Positions 6,900 to 19,671 of a DNA stretch of 30,994 bases are shown in pieces. A model generated the notes under the pieces. That model ran no database searches. It was not told where the DNA came from and saw only the letters and a list, made by a program, of their open reading frames with translations. Origin of the DNA: an uncultured Eubacteriales bacterium. Lineage in GTDB: Bacteria; Bacillota; Clostridia; Oscillospirales; Oscillospiraceae. The stretch lies in assembly GCA_934567745.1 (NCBI GenBank), contig CAKTJM010000004.1, positions 1 to 30,994 of the forward strand, written 5' to 3'. Position 1 is the first letter of the stretch. Each line of letters starts with the position of its first letter. The translations under genes were made by a program, and so were the position numbers.

Positions 6900-7802
6900 T
6901 CACTTCCCGTGGCGGATCGTATAGGCGTTGTGCAGGGTCTCGATCTCTGCGACCCTGTGGACGCCGCCGGCCTCGCCGTCGAGGGTCCACAGCAGGGGCT
7001 CGTCCAGCGCGGTCACGCGGACCTTCGTGGCGGAGAAGGTCGTGAGCATCGAGTTGAGGATGGACGGGTCGTTCATGAGCAGGGCGCGGCTGAACTCCGC
7101 CATGTCCTTCACGTCGCGGATCGGGGAGATCAGCGTGACCTCCAGCTTGCCGTCCGACAGGTCGGGGCGGCCGGGGGGGAAGTTGCGGAAGCGCCCGACC
7201 GAGGTCGTGTTGCTGACCATGCCGTAGAGGTACTCGCCCTCGATGACCTCGTCGTCGCACTCCAGCCGGACGCGGTAGGGCTTGATGCTGGGCAGGTTCT
7301 TGACGCTCTCCAGCATGTAGGCGTTGTAGCCGAGGACGTTCTTGATCTCCTGCGGGGTGGTGTACGAGACCTCGGTGAAGGCCCCGAACGCCGCGACGTA
7401 CAGGAAGCTCCGCCCGTTGAACTGCCCCAGGTCGTGCCGGTGGGGCGGGCCGGACACGGCGGTCACGGCCAGGTCGGTCAGGCGGCCCGAGGCGGGCAGG
7501 TCGAGGTTCTTCGAGAAATCGTTCGTCGTCCCGACGGGGATGTAGCCGATGATCGGCCGGTCGTCCATCCGGATGACGCCGGAGATGGCCTCGCTGAGGG
7601 TCCCGTCGCCCCCGGCGACGACGACCTGATCGAAGTCGCGGCTCCAGCGGACGATGGCGTCCCCGGCGTCGCCGCGGTGCTGGGTGGGATAGGCGGTGAC
7701 GAGACAGCCCTGCTCCACCATGGCGTTGATGATATCGGACAGGCCGCTCCAGGTCTTGTTCTTCCCGGCGTGGCGGTTGTAGATGAAAAGCACGCGCTTC
7801 AC
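6900..7802 (-). CDS. Diacylglycerol kinase-family lipid kinase (DgkB/YegS-like)
   Basis: The 300-residue protein is a soluble lipid kinase of the DAGK catalytic family, which phosphorylates diacylglycerol or a related lipid at the membrane and so recycles phospholipid precursors. It shows the N-terminal IYNRHAGK motif, the nucleotide-binding signature GGDGT (64-68), the IPVGTTNDFSKNL loop and the C-terminal LDGE motif, at normal family length. The substrate cannot be told from sequence; DgkB, YegS and sphingosine-kinase-like members share these motifs. GTG start with AGGAGG seven bases upstream. It is divergent from ylmH with interlocked promoters, and two terminators follow. Confidence 0.9.
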   Translation of the reverse strand: MKRVLFIYNRHAGKNKTWSGLSDIINAMVEQGCLVTAYPTQHRGDAGDAIVRWSRDFDQVVVAGGDGTLSEAISGVIRMDDRPIIGYIPVGTTNDFSKNLDLPASGRLTDLAVTAVSGPPHRHDLGQFNGRSFLYVAAFGAFTEVSYTTPQEIKNVLGYNAYMLESVKNLPSIKPYRVRLECDDEVIEGEYLYGMVSNTTSVGRFRNFPPGRPDLSDGKLEVTLISPIRDVKDMAEFSRALLMNDPSILNSMLTTFSATKVRVTALDEPLLWTLDGEAGGVHRVAEIETLHNAYTIRHGK

Positions 7803-7846
7803 GGCGATCCTCCTCTCTAAGCTGCGGTCGAGCTTGCAGTCCCATC

Positions 7847-7875
7847 ATTATAGCGATCATTTCTCCCATTGACAA
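7847..7875 (-). promoter_or_regulatory. SigA promoter for the lipid kinase
   Basis: Minus strand TTGTCA (7875-7870), 17-base spacer, perfect TATAAT (7852-7847). Its -35 overlaps five bases of the -35 of the divergent ylmH promoter. Confidence 0.8.
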
Positions 7876-7898
7876 TAGCCTGTGACGAGGGATATACT
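7869..7898 (+). promoter_or_regulatory. SigA promoter for ylmH
   Basis: Perfect TTGACA (7869-7874), 18-base spacer, TATACT (7893-7898), about 38 bases before the ylmH ATG. The -35 boxes of the two divergent promoters overlap. Confidence 0.75.
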
Positions 7899-7935
7899 GA
7901 TATCCACGAAAAAGTTTCCACGAGGAGGGACCGCC

Positions 7936-8733
7936 ATGGACAAGACCACGCTGCTCGACCGCGCCGCGCGCGACGGGGAGCAGAGGATCCTCCTCGCGCG
8001 GATCCTCGACCAGCAGGAGCGCGCCGCCCGGCGGAACGTCTCGACCCACACGGGCTTCCTCTCCCCGGCGGAGCAGGCGGTCAGCGCGGAGCTCCTCATG
8101 CACGCGGCCCCCGGCCAGGGGGTGCTCTTCGGCGGCTATGCCGACGCCGAGCGGAAGCTGTGGGGCTTCCTGCCGGACTGGCTGGACGAGGAGAGCTGGC
8201 GCACCGGGGCGGACTGCCCGGTCCGGGCGCTGCGGGCGGAGGTCCCCTCCGGCGCGTCGCTGACGCACCGCGACTGGCTGGGGTCCCTCATGGGGCTGGG
8301 GATCACGCGGGAGAAGCTGGGCGACATCCTGCTCCAGCCGGACGGCGCGCAGGTCCTCGCCCTGGCCGAGACGGCGGAGATCCTGCTCACCCAGTGGGAC
8401 AAGGTCGGGCGCTGGCCCGTCCGGCTCTCGCCGCTGCCGCTGGAGGGGCTCACGCCCGCGCCGGGGCAGACGAAGGAGATCCGGGCGACCGTGGCCTCCC
8501 CGCGGCTGGACGCGGTGCTGGCGGCGGGGTTCTCCGTCCCGCGCAGCCGGGCGGCGGAGCTGATCCGCTCCGGCCGGGTGATGGTGGACCACCGCCCGTG
8601 CGAGAAGGGCGACCGGCCCGTCGCGGCGGGCGCGGTGCTGACCTGCCGGGGCCTGGGCAAGTGCGTGCTGCGCGAGATCGGCGGCGCGTCCCGGCGGGGA
8701 CGGACCGTCCTGATCCTGGAACGATATCTATAA
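7936..8733 (+). CDS. ylmH: YlmH-type S4-domain RNA-binding protein
   Basis: 265 residues: an N-terminal YlmH-specific region (LLDRAARDGEQRILLARILD, then THTGFLSPAEQAVSAELL), a central GYADAERKLWGFLP segment with THRDWLGSLMGLGITREKLGD, and a C-terminal S4 RNA-binding domain from about residue 188 (RLDAVLAAGFSVPRSRAAEL, SGRVMVDHRPCEKGD). YlmH proteins bind RNA/ribosomes; in Bacillus the gene sits near the cell-division cluster and has been linked to ribosome-associated quality control. Here the division genes are absent and it heads a two-gene unit with a DUF896 gene. ATG at 7936 is chosen because GAGGAGGG lies just upstream; an in-frame ATG 18 codons earlier lies within the promoter. Confidence 0.9.
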   Translation: MDKTTLLDRAARDGEQRILLARILDQQERAARRNVSTHTGFLSPAEQAVSAELLMHAAPGQGVLFGGYADAERKLWGFLPDWLDEESWRTGADCPVRALRAEVPSGASLTHRDWLGSLMGLGITREKLGDILLQPDGAQVLALAETAEILLTQWDKVGRWPVRLSPLPLEGLTPAPGQTKEIRATVASPRLDAVLAAGFSVPRSRAAELIRSGRVMVDHRPCEKGDRPVAAGAVLTCRGLGKCVLREIGGASRRGRTVLILERYL

Positions 8734-8747
8734 GGAGGCATCATCGG

Positions 8748-8969
8748 ATGACCGAAGAGAAGATGGCCCGCATCAAGGAGCTGGCCGCGAAGAAGAAGCA
8801 GTTCGAGCTGACCGAGGAGGAGGCGCTGGAGCGCGCCATGCTGCACCAGGAATATCTGGCCTCCATCCGCCTGGATCTGGAGCGTCAGCTCGAGAACATC
8901 TACCTCGTCGATCCCGACGGCACCGAGCGCAAGCTCCGCCGCAAGGACGAGCCGAAGGACGAGACCTGA
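8748..8969 (+). CDS. DUF896 (YnzC-like) small protein
   Basis: A 73-residue helical, highly charged cytoplasmic protein. It matches the DUF896/UPF0291 pattern: ARIKELAAKKKQFELTEEE, then HQEYLASIRLDLERQLENI, then a short VDPDGTERKL tail. The family is widespread in Firmicutes with no firmly established function. TAAGGAGG overlaps the ylmH stop and lies nine bases before this ATG, so the two genes form one transcript, closed by a strong terminator. Confidence 0.9.
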   Translation: MTEEKMARIKELAAKKKQFELTEEEALERAMLHQEYLASIRLDLERQLENIYLVDPDGTERKLRRKDEPKDET

Positions 8970-8986
8970 TCCGACCGATGAACAGA

Positions 8987-9025
8987 GAGCGCGTCCGCTG
9001 GAAGCAGCGGACGCGCTCATTTTTT
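8987..9025 (+). terminator. Terminator of the ylmH-DUF896 unit
   Basis: A 14-bp perfect stem (8987-9000 with 9005-9018), loop GAAG, followed by ATTTTTT. It also lies just past the stop of the convergent minus-strand gene, but its T-run favours the plus strand. Confidence 0.92.
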
Positions 9026-9034
9026 GGTCTTCTG

Positions 9035-9670
9035 TCAGTCTTCTTCCGGGAACAGCACGGCCAGCGCGCCGCCCAGGCGGGTCGTCTCGACCCAGCGGGC
9101 GAACGGGGCGTTCTTCTCCCGGCCCTCGTCGAGGACGGTGCAGGGCACGTCGTCCCCCGGCGCGACGGCGACCAGGGGCACCCAGTGCCAGCCGTCCAGC
9201 TCCGTCACGTCGCCCTCGTCATAGTTGAGGAAGGCGACGGGGCAGTCCCGGCCGAGGGCGTCCTCAAGGAAGCTGCGGCACTGCGCGGGCGTGGGCCGCG
9301 CGCCCTGCCCGGCGCGGGGGATGGGGAGGATGGCCTCCCGCAGCCGACAGCCGCGCGAGAGAGCGAAGCTGCGGCAGGCGAGGGTGAGGTGCTCCGCCTC
9401 CTTCAGCCCCTGCGGGCCGGGGGTGGCATAGCGCCACAGCTCCTCCATGTACGGCAGGAAGCCTGCGGTGGTCTCGGGATCGCCCTGCGGGCCGAGGGAG
9501 GCCAGCGCGGGATGGGTCCGGGCGAGGTAGCTCAGGAGGACGGCAGCCGTGGTCGGGCCGCAGCCCGCCCGCCGCTGCCAGGCGGTGGGATACCAGTCCT
9601 GGACGGCACCGCGGAACGCCCGCCCGTCGGGGGCGAGGATGGTGAAGTACTCGGGATGCGTCAGCGGCAC
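9035..9670 (-). CDS. C39/papain-like cysteine peptidase-fold protein
   Basis: 211 residues, no signal peptide or TM segment. The N-terminal half has QRRAGCGPTTAAVLLSYL with C37 in the Gly-Cys-Gly-Pro context typical of peptidase C39-like active sites; the C-terminal half has ELDGWHWVPLVAV with H162 as candidate catalytic His, and a following Asp (VLDEG). This pattern fits the papain-like C39_2/BtrH-type fold; the substrate is unknown and peptidase activity is unproven. GTG start with AAGGAGG seven bases upstream. It follows the gamma-carbonic anhydrase gene by 16 bases and is the last gene of the serC-serA unit, so it is probably expressed with serine synthesis. Confidence 0.65.
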   Translation of the reverse strand: MPLTHPEYFTILAPDGRAFRGAVQDWYPTAWQRRAGCGPTTAAVLLSYLARTHPALASLGPQGDPETTAGFLPYMEELWRYATPGPQGLKEAEHLTLACRSFALSRGCRLREAILPIPRAGQGARPTPAQCRSFLEDALGRDCPVAFLNYDEGDVTELDGWHWVPLVAVAPGDDVPCTVLDEGREKNAPFARWVETTRLGGALAVLFPEED

Positions 9671-9686
9671 GGCGGGACCTCCTTCC

Positions 9687-10181
9687 TCAGTGGTTCTCGG
9701 GGTCGTCGATGGCCTTGGCCATCAGCGTGAGGTAGTTCATCGCGTTGTCGATGCTGCCCTGGACGTCCGCGTCGGTCAGCGTGCGCTTGACCTTGCCGGG
9801 CACGCCCACGACCAGGCTGCGCGGCGGGACGACGGTCCCTGCGCCCACCACGGCCCCGGCCCCGACGATGGAACCGGCGCCGATGACGGCGTGGTCGAGC
9901 ACGACGGCGTTCATGCCGATCAGGCAGTCGTCCTCCACGGTGCAGCCGTGCAGGATGGCCCCGTGGCCGACGGTGACGCGGTCGCCGACGGTGACGTCAT
10001 GACCGGCGTCGCCGTGGATGACGCAGTTGTCCTGGACGTTGCTGTCCGCGCCGATGGTGATCGACTCCTGGTCGGCACGCAGGACGGCGTTGTACCAGAT
10101 GTTCGTGCGCTCGCCCAGGGTCACGTCGCCGCGCAGGAAGGCGCCGGGCGCGACCCAGGCGGTGGGGTGGAGCTTCGCCAT
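9687..10181 (-). CDS. Gamma-class carbonic anhydrase family protein
   Basis: 164 residues forming a left-handed beta-helix of hexapeptide repeats (IGAGSIVGAGAVVGAGTVVP is typical). The three zinc ligands of the gamma class are present: H56 (NCVIHGD), H73 and H78 (VGHGAILHG), as are the companion residues R35, D37 and Q50. This supports a metal-binding trimer of the YrdA/PaaY/Cam group; the family interconverts CO2 and bicarbonate, though many members have little measured activity. ATG start with GAGAGGG upstream. It begins 12 bases after the serA stop, so it is likely co-transcribed. Confidence 0.92.
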   Translation of the reverse strand: MAKLHPTAWVAPGAFLRGDVTLGERTNIWYNAVLRADQESITIGADSNVQDNCVIHGDAGHDVTVGDRVTVGHGAILHGCTVEDDCLIGMNAVVLDHAVIGAGSIVGAGAVVGAGTVVPPRSLVVGVPGKVKRTLTDADVQGSIDNAMNYLTLMAKAIDDPENH

Positions 10182-10193
10182 GATACGACCCTC

Positions 10194-11333
10194 TCAGTGG
10201 TGCAGCACGCGCACGCGCAGCACGCCGGGCACGGCGGCGATCTTCGCCTCATCGACGGCGGCGTCGGTGTCGAACAGGAAGTAGCCATAGGCCCCGCGGG
10301 TGGCGGAGGAGGAGGCCACGGACGCGCCGACGGCGGCGGTCACGGCAGCGGCATCGGCGTCCTTGGTGATGACGCAGACACGGGTCCCGGCGGCCCAGCC
10401 CATGCTCAGGACGGGCAGGTTGACGGAGTTGACGATGTTGCCGTTGTCCAGATAGTCCTTGACCTGGCGGGCGGCCATCATGGCGCAGTTGTCCTCGCTC
10501 TCGGGGGTGGAGGCGCCCAGGTGGGGGATCGCCACGACGCCCTCGATGGCGGCGGTGTCGCTGTCCGGGAAGTCGGTGACATAGGCCGCGCACTTGCCGC
10601 TGGCCATGGCGTCCTTCAGGGCGGCGGTGTCGACCAGCTCGCCGCGGGCGAGGTTGATGATGCGGACGCCGTCCTTCATGGCGGCGAACGCGGCAGCGTT
10701 GACGGTCCCCTTGGTGACGGGGTTCATGGGCAGGTGCAGGGTGATGTAGTCGGCCTGCTTGTACAGCTCGTCCAGGCTGCCCACGACGGTGACGCCGGGG
10801 GTCAGGTCCAGCGCATGCTTGACGGACAGGTAGGGATCGTAGCCCACGATGTCCATGCCCAGCGCGGCGGCGGCGTTGGCGACGAGGACGCCGATCGCGC
10901 CCAGGCCCACGACGCCGAGGGTCTTGCCCATGATCTCAGGGCCGACATAGGCGGACTTGCCCTTCTCGACGACGGCGGCGACGTCCGCACCGGCGGCGGA
11001 CTGCTCCTTCACCCAGCCGATGCCCTGGGCGATCTTGCGGGAGGAGAGCAGGAGGGCGGCGATGGCCAGCTCCTTGACGCCGTTGGCATTGGCGCCGGGG
11101 GTGTTGAACACGACGACGCCGGCGTCCGCGGCGCGGTCGAGGGGGATGTTGTTGACGCCTGCGCCGGCGCGTGCGATGCACTGCAGCTCGGCGGGGAAGT
11201 CATAGTCGTGCAGCTTGGCGGAGCGCACGAGGATCGCGTCCTCATGCTCGAGGGCGTCGCCGATCTCGAAGCGGTCGTCCAGCTGAGCGAGGCCGATCTT
11301 GGAGATCTTGTTCATAGTCTTCACACGATACAT
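10194..11333 (-). CDS. serA: D-3-phosphoglycerate dehydrogenase SerA
   Basis: 379 residues. SerA oxidises 3-phosphoglycerate to 3-phosphohydroxypyruvate with NAD+, the first step of serine synthesis. The substrate-binding domain contains RAGAGVNNIPLD, the Rossmann fold has GVVGLGAIGVLVANAAAALG, and the catalytic residues appear in INLARGELVD (Arg), the following Glu-containing segment and IPHLGAST (His). A short C-terminal ACT-like domain (TRVCVITKDADAAAVTAAVG onward) could give serine feedback. The ATG at 11333 (MYRVKTMNKIS) matches how clostridial SerA proteins begin; the open frame extends 16 codons upstream without a ribosome site, and the AAAGGA before this ATG is rather distant. It lies after serC and a strong hairpin. 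Confidence 0.95.
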   Translation of the reverse strand: MYRVKTMNKISKIGLAQLDDRFEIGDALEHEDAILVRSAKLHDYDFPAELQCIARAGAGVNNIPLDRAADAGVVVFNTPGANANGVKELAIAALLLSSRKIAQGIGWVKEQSAAGADVAAVVEKGKSAYVGPEIMGKTLGVVGLGAIGVLVANAAAALGMDIVGYDPYLSVKHALDLTPGVTVVGSLDELYKQADYITLHLPMNPVTKGTVNAAAFAAMKDGVRIINLARGELVDTAALKDAMASGKCAAYVTDFPDSDTAAIEGVVAIPHLGASTPESEDNCAMMAARQVKDYLDNGNIVNSVNLPVLSMGWAAGTRVCVITKDADAAAVTAAVGASVASSSATRGAYGYFLFDTDAAVDEAKIAAVPGVLRVRVLHH

Positions 11334-11366
11334 GGGAGTTCCCGTCCTTTCATCGTTCCATATGGT

Positions 11367-11407
11367 CCGCAGGGGCCGCACGCGGTCGATGTGTGCGGCC
11401 CCTGCGG
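11367..11407 (-). other. 15-bp intercistronic hairpin between serC and serA
   Basis: A perfect 15-bp inverted repeat (11367-11381 with 11393-11407) with an 11-base loop, in the 130-base gap between serC and serA. No T-run follows on either strand. A second smaller hairpin (11428-11433 with 11437-11442) lies nearer serC. It could set the serC:serA ratio by RNA processing or partial termination. Confidence 0.6.
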
Positions 11408-11463
11408 GAGTCGGTGTGTGTCATGAGGCCGCCTGGGGCGGCAGACGTGCGGTCAGGAGACCA

Positions 11464-12549
11464 TCAGTTCTCCTTGTCGAACTTGCGGATGAAGTCGCAC
11501 AGCTTCTCCACGCCCTCGGTGGGCATGGCGTTGTAGATGGAGGCGCGCATGCCGCCCACGGAGCGGTGGCCCTTCAGGTTGGTGAAGCCCTGCTTGACGG
11601 ACTCGGCGACGAACTTGGCGTCCAGGTCGTCGTTGCCGGTGCGGAAGGTGACGTTCATGAAGGAACGGGAGCCCTTCTCGGCGGCGACGGTGAACAGCTT
11701 GGACTCGTCGAGGACCTCGTAGAGCATGTTGGCCTTGTTGATGTTGCGCTTCTCGATGCCGGGCAGGCCGCCGACGCTCTCGACCCAGTCACAGACCAGA
11801 CCGAGGATGTAGATGGGCCAGCAGGGAGGCGTGTTGTACATGGAGTCCTTGTCGATCATGTACTGATAGTTCATGATGGCGGGGGTGATGGGCAGCTCGT
11901 GACCGGCCAGCTCCTCCTTGATGATGACGATGGTCAGACCGGCGGGGGCCAGGTTCTTCTGGGCGCCGGCATAGATCAGGCCGTACTTGCTCACGTCGAT
12001 GGGACGGGACATGATGTCGGAGGACATGTCGCAGACCAGGGGCACGGAGCCGGTCTCGGGGACGTACTGCCACTGGGTGCCCTCGATGGTGTTGTTGGAG
12101 CAATAGTGGAAGTAGGAGGCGTCGGGGGACAGGGTCAGCTGATCCTGGCTGGGGATGTAGGTCCACTTGCGGTCCTCGGAGGAGGCGGCCACGACGGCCT
12201 CGCCGTACTTCTTGGCTTCCTTGTGGGCGTTGTTGGCGAAGTTGCCGGTACGGGCATAGTCGGCCTTGCCGGTCTTGCCGATCAGGTTCAGCGGGACCAT
12301 GGCGAACTGCATGGTGGCGCCGCCCTGGAGGAAGAGGACCTTATAGCCGTCGGGCACGTTCAGCAGCTTGCGGAACTTGGCCTGGGTGTCGTCGAAGATC
12401 TTCTGATAGACCTTGGAGCGGTGGCTCATCTCCATCACGGACATGCCGGAGCCGTTGTAGTTGGTGATCTCAGCGCCTGCGCGCTCGAGGACCTCCAGCG
12501 GGAGCATGGAGGGACCTGCGGAGAAGTTGAAAACGCGATCGTTTGCCAT
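11464..12549 (-). CDS. serC: Phosphoserine aminotransferase SerC
   Basis: 361 residues, a class V PLP-dependent aminotransferase that converts 3-phosphohydroxypyruvate and glutamate to phosphoserine, the second step of serine synthesis. It begins FNFSAGPSMLPLEVLE, contains LFLQGGATMQFAMVPLNL, and has the PLP lysine K198 in GAQKNLAPAGL; VGGMRASIYNAMP near the C-terminus is also typical. The ATG at 12549 (MANDRVFNFSAGP) matches the family N-terminus; the upstream in-frame ATG 11 codons earlier is rejected. The ribosome site AAAGGGG lies about ten bases upstream. First gene of the probable serC-serA-gamma CA-C39-like operon. Confidence 0.96.
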   Translation of the reverse strand: MANDRVFNFSAGPSMLPLEVLERAGAEITNYNGSGMSVMEMSHRSKVYQKIFDDTQAKFRKLLNVPDGYKVLFLQGGATMQFAMVPLNLIGKTGKADYARTGNFANNAHKEAKKYGEAVVAASSEDRKWTYIPSQDQLTLSPDASYFHYCSNNTIEGTQWQYVPETGSVPLVCDMSSDIMSRPIDVSKYGLIYAGAQKNLAPAGLTIVIIKEELAGHELPITPAIMNYQYMIDKDSMYNTPPCWPIYILGLVCDWVESVGGLPGIEKRNINKANMLYEVLDESKLFTVAAEKGSRSFMNVTFRTGNDDLDAKFVAESVKQGFTNLKGHRSVGGMRASIYNAMPTEGVEKLCDFIRKFDKEN

Positions 12550-12620
12550 GGAGAGCAACCCCTTTCGTGATTTGGCGGCCATCGCTGCGGCCGCACAGGA
12601 TGATATGATGCGTCATGCTC

Positions 12621-12649
12621 ATTATAGAGTCCCGCGCCGCTCCCGTCAA
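12621..12649 (-). promoter_or_regulatory. SigA promoter of the serC operon
   Basis: Minus strand TTGACG (12649-12644), 17-base spacer, perfect TATAAT (12626-12621). It leaves a leader of about 65 bases before the serC ATG; I see no T-box or riboswitch in it. Confidence 0.85.
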
Positions 12650-12746
12650 GATGGGCGGTGGGGCGGAACTGACGAATTTCGGCCGTCACGATCTGGCGAT
12701 CTCCACAAAGTCCCAGGAACCGGATGCAGCGAGGCCCGTCAAAATG

Positions 12747-12784
12747 AAAAAAGAGGACCGTGGGCGGAGACGCCCACGGTCCTC
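12747..12784 (-). terminator. Terminator of the thiolase gene
   Basis: A 14-bp perfect stem (12753-12766 with 12771-12784) with a 4-base loop; on the minus strand it is followed by TTTTTTC. It lies 30 bases past the thiolase stop. Confidence 0.93.
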
Positions 12785-12815
12785 AGTATGATAGAGTTGG
12801 ATCAAAAAGTACGGA

Positions 12816-14072
<1,257 letters not shown>

Positions 14073-14147
14073 GATAGATCGTACCTCCAGATTCATTTGT
14101 ATAAGAATAAGTTAGGGATAGCATAAGGCTATATGATGACCGAAAGC

Positions 14148-14176
14148 ATTATATAGTCAAACCGCCCAAAAAGCAA
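14148..14176 (-). promoter_or_regulatory. SigA promoter of the thiolase gene
   Basis: Minus strand TTGCTT (14176-14171), 17-base spacer, perfect TATAAT (14153-14148), with a leader of about 70 AT-rich bases to the ATG. Confidence 0.8.
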
Positions 14177-14290
14177 CGGCTTTTCCGAGATTCCTCCGCG
14201 GCGGCCGACATTTTGGAGGAGCGTGAGAAGTCTCCCCCGAAAAACGGCCCAGGGATGGTGATTTTCCCCACAAAGCCGTCCCATGTGGGA

Positions 14291-17667
<3,377 letters not shown>

Positions 17668-17671
<4 letters not shown>

Positions 17672-18264
17672 GCGTGGTTGTACCCGGACATGGCGGCGTC
17701 TACGCCCTTCTCCAACAGACAGGTGACGGCGTCTGCGGCGCGGGCGATGGCGGCCTCGAGGTCCTTGCGGTCCTGACCGGTGCACTTGGCGAGGACCCAG
17801 TCGGCCATGTCGCTGTCGGGATGGGGCTTGTCGCCCACCCCCACGCGCACGCGGGGGAAGGCGTCGGTGCCCAGGTGGGCGATGATGTTTTTCAGCCCGT
17901 TGTGCCCCCCGGCGGAGCCGGAGCGCCGGATGCGCAGCCGCCCCTGGCCGATCGCCACATCGTCGGAGATGACGAGGACGTGGTCGGCGGGGATCTTGTA
18001 GAACCGGGCGGCCTCCCCGACGGACTCGCCGGAGAGGTTCATATAGGTGGTGGGCTTCATGAGCAGCACGGACCGCCCGCCGAGGACAGCGGTGTTCGTC
18101 AGCGCGCGGAAGCGCAGCCGCTGGACGGGGACGTCCAGCCGGTCGGCCAGCTCGTCGATGACGAGGAAGCCCAGGTTGTGGCGGGTCCAGTCGTACTTGG
18201 GCCCGGGATTGCCCAGCCCGACGACGAGCCATTCGACGGGGCCGGGCCGCTTGGAGAAGAACAT
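17668..18264 (-). CDS. pth: Peptidyl-tRNA hydrolase
   Basis: 198 residues. Pth cleaves the ester bond of peptidyl-tRNA released from ribosomes, recycling tRNA. It shows VGLGNPGPKYDWTRHNLGF with the catalytic-site Asn and His, LMKPTTYMNLSGESV, the Asp in VISDDVAIG, and SAGGHNGLKNIIAHLGT. The ATG at 18264 is chosen because GAGGT lies seven bases upstream; the GTG three codons earlier would fall within that site. The stop overlaps the mfd ATG. The Bacillus counterpart is spoVC. It lies after prs, with a hairpin in the gap. Confidence 0.96.
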
Positions 18265-18290
18265 AGCGGACACCTCACTGGAGAGGACAG

Positions 18291-18320
18291 ACCTCCCGCC
18301 GCCAAGCGGCGGCGGGAGGT
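18291..18320 (-). terminator. Hairpin between prs and pth, possible weak terminator
   Basis: A 13-bp perfect GC-rich stem (18291-18303 with 18308-18320), 4-base loop. On the minus strand it is followed by CTGTCCTCT with no real T-run, so read-through into pth is likely. Confidence 0.45.
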
Positions 18321-18363
18321 TCGGTCATTGGCTAAATCGAAGATCGGATGTGCGGGCGGAAGC

Positions 18364-19323
<960 letters not shown>

Positions 19324-19408
19324 GGTACCATCCCTCTCGATTCGTTAGATATTTAGATATAGTGTTTCCGTAGGCTCCGCTCGCTGCGGGGGCGGAGGAT
19401 ATGTCACC

Positions 19409-19437
19409 AGTATAGCAAACTTCTGCCGGGTTTGCAT
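19409..19437 (-). promoter_or_regulatory. Promoter of prs, with inverted repeat in the spacer
   Basis: Minus strand ATGCAA (19437-19432), 17-base spacer, TATACT (19414-19409). The spacer is bounded by a 6-bp inverted repeat GCAAAC/GTTTGC (19415-19420 with 19430-19435), a possible operator. The leader to the prs ATG is about 80 bases. The rest of the 348-base prs/foldase gap is AT-rich and holds the divergent promoter. Confidence 0.6.
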
Positions 19438-19538
19438 CTATATTTCAGAGAATTTTGAGAAAAAGCCAAAATTTTTCGCGATCTCTCCTGCAACCGAGCC
19501 GCCGTGCGCCCCGCCTTCGGGAAAATCACGAAAATAGG

Positions 19539-19567
19539 TTGTCAGACGGGGGGCGACATGATAAAAT
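19539..19567 (+). promoter_or_regulatory. SigA promoter of the PrsA-like gene
   Basis: TTGTCA (19539-19544), 17-base spacer, TAAAAT (19562-19567). The leader of about 100 bases contains two small hairpins (19580-19596 and 19621-19639). Confidence 0.7.
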
Positions 19568-19671
19568 AGACCAGTTAGCGCAGACCATCGGTCTGCCGGA
19601 GAGAACGGATCAGAGAAAGACCGGGCGCTGGGCGTCCGGATCTCATCATGCGATCAAAGGAGAACGACGAA

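Noticed and set aside
9549..11426. Plus-strand frame of 625 codons opposite gamma carbonic anhydrase and serA.
   Set aside because: Repetitive Gly/Asp/Val/His composition is typical of an antisense shadow; the minus-strand genes have full family motifs.
12550..12620. Possible T-box or riboswitch in the serC leader.
   Set aside because: The leader is only about 65 bases with no specifier loop, T-box motif or terminator/antiterminator pair.
14177..14290. Possible terminator after mfd (ACGG...CCGTTTTTC on the minus strand).
   Set aside because: The stem is only four base pairs with a long loop; not enough to call.
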